Assembly: GCA_021323475.1 (NCBI GenBank)
Contig: JAJQJM010000012.1
Location: forward strand, 1 to 33,781
Reading direction: 5' to 3'
DNA: 33,781 bases
Source of the DNA: Vampirovibrio sp.
Lineage (GTDB): Bacteria; Cyanobacteriota; Vampirovibrionia; Vampirovibrionales; Vampirovibrionaceae
In this document: piece after piece, positions 25,060 to 32,686 of the stretch
Layout: every line of letters starts with the position of its first letter
Numbering within the stretch: position 1 is the first letter of the stretch
Translations under genes and position numbers: made by a program
Notes under the pieces: model-generated
The model's database searches: none
Seen by the model: only the letters and a program-made list of their open reading frames with translations
What the model was told of the DNA's origin: nothing

Positions 25060-26301
25060 TTAGCCCTTGACGCACACGATTTGTCGTAAGGTATGCAGCA
25101 CTTCCACCAGGTCCTCCTGCGCCCGCATAACCTGATCGATATCTTTATAGGCCGCCGGGGTTTCATCAATCACGCCTTCATCCTTGCGGCACTCAATGCC
25201 CTGGGTGGCCTTTACATGATCCTGCACCGTAAAGGTTCGTTTGGCCTCGTTGCGGGACATTTTTCGCCCCGCACCGTGGCTGCAGCTCTCAAAACTGTCC
25301 TCATTTCCCAGGCCGCGCACAATATAAGACCGCGCGCCCATACTGCCGGGGATAATGCCCAACTCGCCTTTTCCGGCCCGCACGGCCCCTTTTCGGGTCA
25401 CCAGCAAGTCCTGCCCAAAATGATGTTCTCTGGAAACATAGTTATGATGGCAATTCACCACTTCCACATTGGCCATAAACGGGGGAATGCCCTTGCATTG
25501 CGACAACGCCCGAATAATGGCATCCATCATCAGCTCCCGGTTGTGGCGGGCAAAATTCTGCGCCCAGGAAACCGCCGTCACGTAATCGTCAAAGTATTGG
25601 GTACCTTCCTTCAGGTAGGCCAGGTCCGCATCCGGCAGGTCTTTCAGGTGAACACCCATATCCCGCTTGGCCAATTCCACAAAATACGTGCCAATCCGGT
25701 TTCCCACGCCACGGGAACCGCTGTGCAGCAGAATCCAGACGTCATCCGCCTCATCCAGGCACAACTCAATGAAATGATTCCCGGTTCCCAGGGTGCCCAA
25801 ATGACTCAAATGGTTCACATGCCCGTTATCCAGCCTGGGATGTTTTGCCACAATATCATCGTAACCTTGCTTTAAACCGGTCCATACATCCTGCTGGGCA
25901 ACGGGCGGATTGTGCCAGGCGCCCCGATCCCCCCGACGGCCCTGCATGGTGCGCCCATGCGGTACGGCCCGCTCAATTTTTTCCCGGATTTCATGCAAAT
26001 CATCCGGCAAATCAGTGGCTTTCAGGGTGGTTTTGGCCGCCATCATGCCGCAACCGATATCCACACCCACCGCGGCCGGAATTATAGCCCCCAACGTGGG
26101 AATGACACTGCCCACCGTAGCGCCCAGCCCCCAGTGAACATCCGGCATAACGGCCACCCACGGGTAGATGAAGGGCATTTTGGCCACGTTCTGCAATTGC
26201 TGGCGGGCCTGCGCCTCCATGCCCACGCCCTGCACCCAGGCTTTGATGGGCACGGTGCCCGTTTGGCCCTCATCGATCAACTGATAATTTGCTTGAGCCA
26301 T
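25060..26301 (-). CDS. rtcB: RNA-splicing ligase RtcB
   Basis: Joins RNA 2',3'-cyclic phosphate (or 3'-phosphate) ends to 5'-OH ends using GTP and Mn2+, in tRNA and RNA repair. Metal-site motifs are visible in order: PDVHWGLG, VGVDIGCGMMA with the cysteine metal ligand, TLGTGNHFIE, LHSGSRGVGN, NCHHNYVSREHH and IIPGSMGARSYIV. Next comes ESCSHGAGRKMSR, whose histidine normally accepts GMP. The last helix ends in CVKG. The length is 413 residues, close to E. coli RtcB. ATG has GAGG 7 nt upstream. No archease or RtcA gene is adjacent. It lies about 95 bp upstream of the VIT/VWA gene on the same strand, so the two may be co-transcribed, though a functional link is not evident. Confidence 0.96.
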   Translation of the reverse strand: MAQANYQLIDEGQTGTVPIKAWVQGVGMEAQARQQLQNVAKMPFIYPWVAVMPDVHWGLGATVGSVIPTLGAIIPAAVGVDIGCGMMAAKTTLKATDLPDDLHEIREKIERAVPHGRTMQGRRGDRGAWHNPPVAQQDVWTGLKQGYDDIVAKHPRLDNGHVNHLSHLGTLGTGNHFIELCLDEADDVWILLHSGSRGVGNRIGTYFVELAKRDMGVHLKDLPDADLAYLKEGTQYFDDYVTAVSWAQNFARHNRELMMDAIIRALSQCKGIPPFMANVEVVNCHHNYVSREHHFGQDLLVTRKGAVRAGKGELGIIPGSMGARSYIVRGLGNEDSFESCSHGAGRKMSRNEAKRTFTVQDHVKATQGIECRKDEGVIDETPAAYKDIDQVMRAQEDLVEVLHTLRQIVCVKG

Positions 26302-26543
26302 CGGTTATCCTCGCTGGAAGTGCCCCTTCAATAGAGCGATATCTATTATGGCGCAGACCTATCGGGTGATAGACGAACCCAGGGCAGCAAGGTTCATTGT
26401 ATGCGCTATCGCCAGACTCTCTTTCACTCGATTAAAGAAATCCTTACAAATCGGCTGGCCTCAACAAAATCCCAGCATTTATTGTTTTTATTTTTATATG
26501 ATTATTCATTTTCTGTTTGGAGAGTTTTAGGAGCGAAGATTCG

Positions 26544-26765
26544 ATGCGGAACGTACAGTTCAACCCTTGGTTGCGGGTATTCACTGAGCAATTCACCCGA
26601 ATGAGCAGAGTGCTGAGGCTCAAGCTATATGCCCTGTCCGTTTCAGCGGAACAGTGGCTGTACAGCGGGTGTGACGTGCTGAACGCCTCCCTGCTGAAAA
26701 CGGATGCCCTGATTGCTATTTATGTCAGGGATGTTCAGCGCTACGACCGGCTCATCCGCTCATAA
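26544..26765 (+). CDS. Small hypothetical protein A (73 aa)
   Basis: I do not recognise this protein. ATG 26544 has AGGAG 10 nt upstream; a TTG at 26517 would add nine residues but lacks such a site. The product is basic and hydrophobic-helical (FTRMSRVLRLKLYALSVSAEQWLY), with no strong membrane segment, cysteine pair or known motif. A TTGTTTTTAT element lies 52 nt before the start. It is one of two ORFs of nearly equal size in tandem (the other starts at 26935) in a region with no other gene. No terminator is seen between them. A toxin, stress peptide or amphipathic helix protein would fit, but nothing proves translation. Confidence 0.45.
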   Translation: MRNVQFNPWLRVFTEQFTRMSRVLRLKLYALSVSAEQWLYSGCDVLNASLLKTDALIAIYVRDVQRYDRLIRS

Positions 26766-26934
26766 GCTGAATCCACGGGCACTATCAATCAGCGGCTTTC
26801 ACCCGAACGCCGGTCAGTTCAATTTAAAAATACGAAACAAATACACAATATATCCAATCGATTTGTTTTTATTCTCCTATACGCTTTACAGTTACTTCCC
26901 ACAACCTTCTGACTGGACATAGGAGAATCACACG

Positions 26935-27159
26935 ATGCATGCAGCCATCCAAAAACGGCCGGCCAGGCTGACGCGTACGTTTCATGCAGCCACGAACAAC
27001 CTGATGGTCGGGTTAATCAAGGCAGCTTGGGACGATTTAATTGATATGGTAATCGCCATGATGTCTCGTTGCCAAAGTGTTTGGCTTCAGCTTCAGGATG
27101 AAGTGGCCGACTGGCTGCTGGGACAAACCGACAAGCTCAAACGGCTCGTCGGCGCCTGA
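26935..27159 (+). CDS. Small hypothetical protein B (74 aa)
   Basis: No family is recognised. ATG 26935 has AGGAGA about 9 nt upstream, a good site. The N-terminal 20 residues are basic (QKRPARLTRTFHAAT). The middle, LMVGLIKAAWDDLIDMVIAMM, is an amphipathic to hydrophobic helix. The end, WLLGQTDKLKRLVGA, is again amphipathic. The size and helix pattern resemble protein A just upstream, though direct sequence identity is low. TTGTTTTTAT lies 62 nt upstream, with a possible TACAGT -10 18 bp beyond TTGTTT. It is convergent with the uracil-DNA glycosylase gene, 37 bp away. Confidence 0.5.
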   Translation: MHAAIQKRPARLTRTFHAATNNLMVGLIKAAWDDLIDMVIAMMSRCQSVWLQLQDEVADWLLGQTDKLKRLVGA

Positions 27160-27196
27160 CCCCTGTCCGTTTAAAAAACTTGCGCCCCAGCCGCCG

Positions 27197-27901
27197 CTAC
27201 TTGGCGGCTAGCGGGTGCATCTCCCCACTAACGGGAATGCCCATTTCTTCCATAACGCGGCGAACTTCCTTGATATCCTGCCACATCAGCCACTTTGGGG
27301 TGCCCTTCTCTTTGGAAGGGTTCCGCAGCAGGTAAGACGGGTGAAAAATCGGCATGGCTTTGGCGCCAAAGGGCGTATCGAACCATTGCCCCCGAATGCG
27401 GGTAATGCCCTGCTTGGTTTTTAACACGTCCTGAACGGCGGTAGCCCCGGCCAGCAGAATCAGCTTGGGTTTCACCCAATAGATTTGCCCTTCCAGGTAT
27501 GGGAAACAGGCGGACATCTCTTCGGGTTCCGGCTTCCGGTTTTGAGGCGGGCGGCATTTGACGGTGTTGCAAATGTAAATATCCTGTTTGCGGTCAATCC
27601 CGACGGAAGACAAAATTTGAGTCAGCAACTGACCGGCGCGTCCTACGAAGGGAACGCCGGTCTCGTCCTCCTGTTGGCCCGGCCCCTCACCAATCAGCAT
27701 GACGGAAGCCTTTGGGTTGCCATCGGAAAAAACGGCCTGGGTTCGTGTACGGGAAAGCGCGCACCGGGTGCAGGTGGCCGCTTCACACGCCAGTTCTTTC
27801 AACGATACCGGATTATGGATATCAAACGGCGTGTTCTCCATGCCAACAGACCCCTTCTGTTCCAAATACGACTGAGTACTCTTTGAAGGGGATTTTACCA
27901 T
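27197..27901 (-). CDS. Type-4 (family 4) uracil-DNA glycosylase
   Basis: Removes uracil from DNA to start base-excision repair. It belongs to the iron-sulfur family-4 class. The four cluster cysteines are recognisable: C44-x2-C47, C116 in NTVKCRPPQNR, and C132. Catalytic and uracil-binding motifs are LIGEGPGQQEDETGVPFVG and, near the C-terminus, HPSYLLRNP (H187). All motifs are intact, and the 234-residue length includes about 30 poorly conserved N-terminal residues. An alternative ATG at 27841 (residue 21) has AGGGG about 11 nt upstream inside a small AACAGA/TCTGTT dyad, while ATG 27901 has no visible ribosome-binding site; the shorter form may be the true one. It is in line with the small gene just upstream. 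Confidence 0.93.
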   Translation of the reverse strand: MVKSPSKSTQSYLEQKGSVGMENTPFDIHNPVSLKELACEAATCTRCALSRTRTQAVFSDGNPKASVMLIGEGPGQQEDETGVPFVGRAGQLLTQILSSVGIDRKQDIYICNTVKCRPPQNRKPEPEEMSACFPYLEGQIYWVKPKLILLAGATAVQDVLKTKQGITRIRGQWFDTPFGAKAMPIFHPSYLLRNPSKEKGTPKWLMWQDIKEVRRVMEEMGIPVSGEMHPLAAK

Positions 27902-27933
27902 AGAGCCACGGCGAATCCGAAGCCCGACGGCAG

Positions 27934-28140
27934 CTATGGTTTCTTATAAAGGCGGAAGCTGAAGCGGGCCTTGTCGAACTTAGCGGGATCCTGAAGCTTT
28001 TTCATGTCGGACAGCGCGGACTGGGCGTCAAACATGGCCCCGCCGGAGTGAGTGGGTTTAGCGCCGCCGCTTGAATCCTTTGAATAATCCGCCCGAATCG
28101 TTTCAGTCCAGGGCTTATGGGAAGGTCGATGTTCCTGCAT
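27934..28140 (-). CDS. Small hypothetical protein C (68 aa)
   Basis: I do not recognise this hydrophilic, basic 68-residue protein. The start is supported by AAGGGG 6 nt before the ATG. The sequence is rich in Lys, Ser, Asp and Pro with no membrane segment. The C-terminal half (FDAQSALSDMKKLQDPAKF) is probably helical and ends in a basic aromatic patch (ARFSFRLYKKP). It lies 32 bp upstream of the uracil-DNA glycosylase frame on the same strand and could share its transcript. Translation is plausible but unproven. Confidence 0.5.
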   Translation of the reverse strand: MQEHRPSHKPWTETIRADYSKDSSGGAKPTHSGGAMFDAQSALSDMKKLQDPAKFDKARFSFRLYKKP

Positions 28141-28291
28141 CCGAGACCCCTTATCCTAACGTACGAATATGGAGATTATTACCACTTGCCTGCCCCACGG
28201 AGGGACTAGTGTTAGCATCATAACGATACCCGGCAGGAAAAATCCATAAATCAGACGGACGATTTTTATGCACCGAAGCCGTAAGGCAAGC

Positions 28292-28297
28292 TACAAT
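28292..28297 (+). promoter_or_regulatory. Candidate -10 box of the pgpH-ybeY-dgkA operon
   Basis: TACAAT followed by GAGGGG, 82 bp before the PgpH start. It shares the TA[TC]AATGAG form with the asd -10 box. There is no clear -35 hexamer at 16-18 bp. Confidence 0.35.
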
Positions 28298-28379
28298 GAG
28301 GGGTAGGCAAAAAATTACCCTTCCCGCTCTGTGAGGGAAAACCGTTTTACCGCACTGAAAGCATAACCGGACTGTTATC

Positions 28380-30692
28380 GTGAAACTTTTAGCCGAAAGC
28401 GACGAGCATCACCTTCCCGATGCCCCACAGGCCATGAAGCCCTGGTATATCCAACTGTTGAAACGGGTTGTTACCCGGCTGTTTTCAACATCAGGCATTA
28501 CCATCAGCATCGGGGTTTTCCTGGTCTTTATCCTCACTGGCATTATCAGCATCAACTATTTGGACATTGCGCGCGGTGTCGATAAAAACAACATCAGCCT
28601 GATGGACTTCTATGCCACCGCCCGCATGGAAATACCGGACCGGGAAGCCACTCAGCGCAAGATAGATCGCACCAAGGAAACGATTTCACCGGTCTATCAG
28701 GATACCCTTCCCCACAACCAGGATATTATGGACGGCCTGGACAAGCTGCTGATTAATTTTGCGGCCATTAACACGGCAGTGGATTTAACCACCACCGAGA
28801 AATACGCGAAATTCCAGCAACTGGCAGGCAGCCGACCCAAAAGTGACGCCATCTTCGACCGCTACGTGAAACAGCCCATTCCCCAGTCCGAGTGGGACCA
28901 GATCGTTATGGCCACTCGGGGCGCCATGCAGCGCATTCTTCAGGATGGTTTCACCGAGGCTGACGAGCAACTGAAGCGCGGCCTGACCATTCGGCAAAGC
29001 ATCACCAAGGTCGGGTACAACCCCCACTATAAAAACCTGATTTATTTTCTGCTGGATTCCACGCTGGAGCCCAACCTGATTCTGGATGAGCGCGCCATGC
29101 GCCACAAAAAGGAAGAAGTGGCCGCCCAGATTCTGCAGCATCCGGAAATCCGGGTGTTTACCCCCGCCCAAAAGATTGTGGGCAAAGGCGAAAAAGTCGG
29201 CCCGGTGGAAATGACCGCTCTGGAGAAGATGGGCAAAGCGTCCGGGACCAACACCTGGGTGTCGTGCCTGGGCATTTTCCTGATGAGCGCCCTGTTTGTC
29301 TTCAGTCTGTGGAGCTACCTGTACAACTTCAAGGAGCGTCAATTCTTCCGCCCTGCCTATGCGGCGCTGATCGCCTCCCTTATTTTAACCGCCACCGTGT
29401 TCTTTCACCTGCAAAACACGGAAGCATTCGGGAACACGCCTATTTACGGATTTCCACTGGCCACTATCGCGCTGACCCTGGCAATTTTCACCCATCCGCA
29501 CGTCAGCGTACTGGCAACCACCCTGCTGGTGTTCCTGATGGTGCTGACCTTACGGGGCAACTTCCAGGATCTGTCCATTCTGCTGTTCGGCAGTTACATG
29601 GGCATTTACGTCATCGGCAAGCGAATCCATAACAGTGACCGAGGCCAGTTGATTGTGGCCGGCTTTTATATTGGCCTGACCAACGCCTTAATTCTGCTGG
29701 CGATTAGCCTGATGAAGCCGTCCTTCCACCTGGTCGCATCCATTCCCGGCGGGGCGCTGGCCAAGCTGGACGCCCAAATACTGATCAATCTGGCCTGGAG
29801 TTTCTTCAGCGGGGTATTCTCCGGCATTCTCACCATCGGCAGTTTGCCTCTGCTGGAAACCGTCTTCCGTCTGATTACGCCCTACACCCTGATGGAGCTG
29901 GGCAATCACGATCAACCTCTGCTGAAGCGCATGCAGTTTGAAGCCCCCGGCACGTTTCACCACAGCCTGATGGTGGCTACTCTCGCCGAAGCCGCCGCCG
30001 AAGCGGTGGAAGCCAACGCCTTGCTGACCCGCGTGGGCTGTCTGTACCACGATATCGGCAAGATGAAGCGACCCTTGTTTTTTATTGAGAACCAGGCTTA
30101 CTTCGGCGTGGAAAACCCGCACGATAAGCTAACCCCCCGCCTGAGCAAAATGGTAATCACCGCTCACCCCCGCGACAGCATTGAAATGGCCAAACAGCAC
30201 AAGCTGCCGGAAGTGCTGATGAAGTTTATGACCGAACACCACGGCACCCTGACCGCCGGATACTTCTACAACAAGGCTTGTATTGAAGAGGGCGTGGAGA
30301 ACGTCAACAAGTCCCAGTTCCGCTATCCCGGCCCCAAGCCGGGCAGCAAGGAAACCGCCATCGTCATGCTGGCGGATGCCTGCGAATCGGCGGTACGGGC
30401 GCTGAAAACACCAACAGTGGCCCAGGTAGAGGAGCGCATCGACAAGATCATTCAGCAACGGGTGGAAGATGGACAGTTTGACAATTGCCCGCTGACCTTT
30501 CAGGATATATATAAAATCAAGCAGACGTTCGTCCGGGTGTTACGAGGCATACAACACAACCGGATTGAGTACCAGCAGAACATGATGCGTGAATTGGGCC
30601 GCAAACTGCCGGTAACAGCCATGCAGGAACATGCCGGCTTACAGGACGTATTGAAGCAGGCCCAAAACAAAACTGACACAGGAAGCTGCTAA
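28380..30692 (+). CDS. 7TM-HD phosphodiesterase, PgpH type
   Basis: A 770-residue membrane protein with the PgpH domain order: one N-terminal helix (about 39-60), an extracytoplasmic 7TMR-HDED region (about 65-290), seven membrane helices (about 295-500) and a cytoplasmic HD domain (about 515-700). HD motifs are GTFHHSLMVATLAEAAAE, CLYHDIGKMKRP (H557-D558), ITAHPRDSIEMA and FMTEHHGT. In Listeria and other bacteria PgpH degrades cyclic di-AMP, a regulator of potassium and cell-wall homeostasis; that activity is inferred here. The start is GTG with a weak GGA upstream. ybeY follows after 18 bp and dgkA abuts ybeY, a conserved order in Firmicutes and some Cyanobacteria. Confidence 0.92.
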   Translation: MKLLAESDEHHLPDAPQAMKPWYIQLLKRVVTRLFSTSGITISIGVFLVFILTGIISINYLDIARGVDKNNISLMDFYATARMEIPDREATQRKIDRTKETISPVYQDTLPHNQDIMDGLDKLLINFAAINTAVDLTTTEKYAKFQQLAGSRPKSDAIFDRYVKQPIPQSEWDQIVMATRGAMQRILQDGFTEADEQLKRGLTIRQSITKVGYNPHYKNLIYFLLDSTLEPNLILDERAMRHKKEEVAAQILQHPEIRVFTPAQKIVGKGEKVGPVEMTALEKMGKASGTNTWVSCLGIFLMSALFVFSLWSYLYNFKERQFFRPAYAALIASLILTATVFFHLQNTEAFGNTPIYGFPLATIALTLAIFTHPHVSVLATTLLVFLMVLTLRGNFQDLSILLFGSYMGIYVIGKRIHNSDRGQLIVAGFYIGLTNALILLAISLMKPSFHLVASIPGGALAKLDAQILINLAWSFFSGVFSGILTIGSLPLLETVFRLITPYTLMELGNHDQPLLKRMQFEAPGTFHHSLMVATLAEAAAEAVEANALLTRVGCLYHDIGKMKRPLFFIENQAYFGVENPHDKLTPRLSKMVITAHPRDSIEMAKQHKLPEVLMKFMTEHHGTLTAGYFYNKACIEEGVENVNKSQFRYPGPKPGSKETAIVMLADACESAVRALKTPTVAQVEERIDKIIQQRVEDGQFDNCPLTFQDIYKIKQTFVRVLRGIQHNRIEYQQNMMRELGRKLPVTAMQEHAGLQDVLKQAQNKTDTGSC

Positions 30693-30710
30693 CGGAAGGC
30701 TACTTTCACA

Positions 30711-31268
30711 ATGGTTGAACTCTCTTTCACCCGCAATCACATCACCACCTTAACCCTGCCGTTTATGAGCCTGGAAATCTATGCGGACCAGGTTTTAGGC
30801 ACCCCTCAGCTTCAAAGCATGAGCCAGTTGATTGAAAAGGCCTGGCCCCTGTTTCTGTATATCGCAGAGGAAGAGAAGCTGTATGAAGCCCTGACCTTGA
30901 ACCTCAAGAAAAAAATCCTGGAAGTGGAACTGGTATGGACCAATAACCAGACCATGCAGGAGCTGAACCAGGAATACCGAAAAAAAGAAGGGCCAACGGA
31001 TGTATTAACCTTTACCCTGCTGGCCGATGCCGCTGACCCGGACCTGTGGATGAGCCTGCCGGTGCTTCAATTGGGCAGCATTTTTATTTCGGTGGATTAT
31101 GCCAGGAACGCCATTGTGGAGTTGCCCGGCACCACTCTGGAGTATTATCTGCTGGAGCGGTTTATACACGGCATGCTGCACCTGTTTGGCATGCACCACG
31201 ACACCATGGAAAAGTTCGAGAAAGTCGTCACCATACAAAACCGGGTGCTGGAGGCCGTCTTCCAATAG
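30711..31268 (+). CDS. ybeY: Endoribonuclease YbeY (rRNA maturation)
   Basis: A metal-dependent endoribonuclease needed for 16S rRNA 3'-end maturation and ribosome quality control. The signature zinc site is complete: H153-G-M-L-H157-L-F-G-M-H-H163, in place of the usual HGxLHLxGYDH. NQEYRKKEGPTDVLTF and LGSIFIS are the other family blocks. At 185 residues it is longer than the usual 150-165. The extra length is an N-terminal segment (about residues 1-45) and part of the loop around ADAADPDLW. ATG 30711 is 18 bp after pgpH. The ribosome-binding site (GGAAGG, about 11 nt upstream) is loose. It is part of the pgpH-ybeY-dgkA operon. Confidence 0.92.
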   Translation: MVELSFTRNHITTLTLPFMSLEIYADQVLGTPQLQSMSQLIEKAWPLFLYIAEEEKLYEALTLNLKKKILEVELVWTNNQTMQELNQEYRKKEGPTDVLTFTLLADAADPDLWMSLPVLQLGSIFISVDYARNAIVELPGTTLEYYLLERFIHGMLHLFGMHHDTMEKFEKVVTIQNRVLEAVFQ

Positions 31269-31676
31269 ATGTATATTGAGGAGATGAACGCGCCCACACC
31301 GAAGCATCCATTCAAGTCCAAAAGTTTTATCCATAGCCTGGGATATGCGCTGAACGGCCTTAAAACCGTCCTGCAAACGGAGCGGAACTTCAGGACGCAT
31401 GCGGTATTAACCGTGGCCGTCACCGCCGTTGGGCTTTATTACGGGGTTAGTCAGGTGGAATGGGCGCTGCTGATTCTGTGCATCACCCTGATGTTGGCAG
31501 TTGAAGCGCTCAACACGGCCATTGAGTACCTGGTGGACGTATGGGCGGGCGGCGTTTACAACGAGCAGGCCAAAGCCATCAAGGACATCGCGGCAGGAGC
31601 CTGTCTGGTCACTGCAATCGGCACCGCCGTGACCGGCTTCATCATTTTGCTGCCCCATTTTTTGAATCAATTCTAA
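31269..31676 (+). CDS. dgkA: Diacylglycerol kinase / undecaprenol kinase (DgkA family)
   Basis: A small integral membrane lipid kinase of 135 residues with three hydrophobic helices (about 45-60, 65-82 and 105-130). Family motifs are TERNFRTHAVLTV, then VEALNTAIEYLVD, whose glutamate and asparagine form the active site, and AKAIKDIAAGACLV. Relatives placed next to ybeY in Gram-positives phosphorylate undecaprenol for peptidoglycan lipid-carrier recycling; that substrate is inferred from the neighbour. The ATG directly abuts the ybeY stop, indicating coupled translation. An in-frame ATG at 31284 has GAGGAG immediately adjacent, which is too close to serve it. Confidence 0.93.
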   Translation: MYIEEMNAPTPKHPFKSKSFIHSLGYALNGLKTVLQTERNFRTHAVLTVAVTAVGLYYGVSQVEWALLILCITLMLAVEALNTAIEYLVDVWAGGVYNEQAKAIKDIAAGACLVTAIGTAVTGFIILLPHFLNQF

Positions 31677-31684
31677 AGTAATTT

Positions 31685-31705
31685 AATATATTATCGATAT
31701 ATATT
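31685..31705 (+). promoter_or_regulatory. 21-bp inverted repeat upstream of the response-regulator gene
   Basis: AATATAT (31685-31691) and its complement ATATATT (31699-31705) flank TATCGAT. It lies 37 bp before the start of the receiver-domain gene, where a -10 region would be expected. It may be a promoter, an operator, or simply AT-rich DNA. Confidence 0.35.
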
Positions 31706-31742
31706 TCGTCATTCTTTCATCAGAGCCTTGAGAGGGAAATTA

Positions 31743-32318
31743 ATGGAATCTGCCTTGTCGCAGGATCCGGACATGCAGACCGCATTGTCGAGCCTGCTTG
31801 AGCTGGCCGGCCTCCCAAGCGAGGGCCCGCCGACCGCAAAAGCGATCCAGAGTGCCGTAGATCAACTCAAAACCCGCCTGGCGGACAGCAAGCCCGGCAG
31901 CAGTATCCACACGCCATTATCAAAAACCGGATACAAGAACGTGTTGATTGCGGGCCAGTTAGGTATTGTGCTGCACCAGATCCGACAATCACTCACCAAG
32001 CTTGGCGCGGAAATCACCCTGGCCAAAGATATGGAAAGCGCCATTGAAGCCTGCCATAAACACGAATTTCAGCTCGCCATCATCGATCTGTTCATGCCCA
32101 GCGAACGGGAAGGGATGATTGTGCTGAACGAGATAAAGCGCATGGCCGCTCAGCCGCCGGAAATCATCGTATTATCGCCTCCCTGCAAGGACCAGAGCCT
32201 GCAGGATACCTGCCTGAACCAGGGCGCCAATTACTTTCTGGAAAAAATAGATGGCTGGCATGAAACCCTTCTGGCGGTTTATCAGGGTGAACCGCCTGCC
32301 GATCTGCCGAAACGCTGA
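31743..32318 (+). CDS. Degenerate response-regulator receiver-domain protein
   Basis: 191 residues. Residues 65-180 follow the CheY-like fold: KNVLIAGQLGIVLHQIRQSL, then LAIIDLFMPSEREG with the phospho-acceptor position D115, then IIVLSPP (S145) and NYFLEKIDG (K168). The acidic pair that binds Mg2+ and normally follows the first strand is absent (IAGQ instead of a DD or ED pair), so phosphorylation may be impaired. The first 60 residues (SALSQDPDMQTALSSLLELAG) are a helical extension; no DNA-binding output domain is present. It may be a single-domain adaptor. The frame opens at TTG 31728. ATG 31743 is chosen for AGAGGG 7 nt upstream. No histidine kinase gene is adjacent. Confidence 0.72.
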   Translation: MESALSQDPDMQTALSSLLELAGLPSEGPPTAKAIQSAVDQLKTRLADSKPGSSIHTPLSKTGYKNVLIAGQLGIVLHQIRQSLTKLGAEITLAKDMESAIEACHKHEFQLAIIDLFMPSEREGMIVLNEIKRMAAQPPEIIVLSPPCKDQSLQDTCLNQGANYFLEKIDGWHETLLAVYQGEPPADLPKR

Positions 32319-32326
32319 TCTATCCC

Positions 32327-32360
32327 AAAAAAAAGGGCCTCCAAAGAGGCCCATTTCGCT
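32327..32360. terminator. Bidirectional terminator, strongest leftward
   Basis: A 7-bp stem, GGGCCTC (32335-32341) / GAGGCCC (32346-32352), with a CAAA loop. On the minus strand it is followed by eight T (complement of 32327-32334), an excellent leftward terminator. On the plus strand the tail is ATTTCGCTTTT, weaker but usable for the response-regulator gene, which ends 16 bp before. Confidence 0.85.
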
Positions 32361-32380
32361 TTTACTTGGCTACGAGGGGT

Positions 32381-32575
32381 CTACGCCAAGGTATCCAGAG
32401 AGTGACTGCCTGAAGTTCCTGAAAAACGACTTCTGTCGATAGAACGGTACTTGTCCGGCTTGAGCCACAAATCAAAGACCCCATAGGTCCTTTCATCATA
32501 GCCGGCCTGCATTGGCTGCCGCTCGCTGGGTTTTGCGATGTGAGGGGTGTTACTTTTTATCGGTAAGATAGTCAT
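32381..32575 (-). CDS. Possible 64-aa small protein of the regulated mini-unit
   Basis: No family is recognised. The frame MTILPIKSNTPHIAKP...DTLA encodes a polar, basic 64-residue product with YGVFDLWLKPDKYRSIDRSRF near the middle, and no membrane segment or cysteine. No Shine-Dalgarno-like sequence precedes the ATG, so the transcript could instead be a non-coding RNA. Its setting supports expression. A near-consensus promoter with two operator-like dyads lies about 85-110 bp upstream, and a T8 terminator lies about 30 bp after the stop. The unit is independent of the comEC remnant upstream, which has its own hairpin. Confidence 0.4.
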   Translation of the reverse strand: MTILPIKSNTPHIAKPSERQPMQAGYDERTYGVFDLWLKPDKYRSIDRSRFSGTSGSHSLDTLA

Positions 32576-32629
32576 GATGACAGGTGGTTCAAAGTTCTCT
32601 GTGTGTAACAGGAGTAATGCTTTGTTGCT

Positions 32630-32686
32630 AGTGTATAAACTACACTTTGTTCTAGTGTATTATCGACACTATCTCCCTCGAGTCAA
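32630..32686 (-). promoter_or_regulatory. Promoter with two operator-like AGTGT-N7-ACACT dyads
   Basis: On the minus strand, TTGACT (complement of 32681-32686), a 16-bp spacer and GATAAT (complement of 32659-32664) form a 5/6 + 5/6 promoter. The predicted start is near 32652. Two 17-bp dyads of the same form, AGTGTATAAACTACACT (32630-32646) and AGTGTATTATCGACACT (32654-32670), are 24 bp apart centre to centre. One covers the -10 box and the other the early transcribed region, the usual layout of a repressor site. The regulator is unknown. Confidence 0.7.

Noticed and set aside
25093-25875. 260-codon open frame on the plus strand
   Set aside because: Antisense to rtcB, whose motifs are all intact; a shadow frame.
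26348-26530. 60-codon plus-strand frame next to rtcB
   Set aside because: No ribosome site, and it overlaps the leader of small ORF A; noted only for its RtcB-like first residues.
32617-32631. Tiny plus-strand frame ATG-CTT-TGT-TGC-TAG with AGGAG upstream
   Set aside because: Four codons, oriented against the supported promoter, and no downstream gene on the plus strand; most likely chance.
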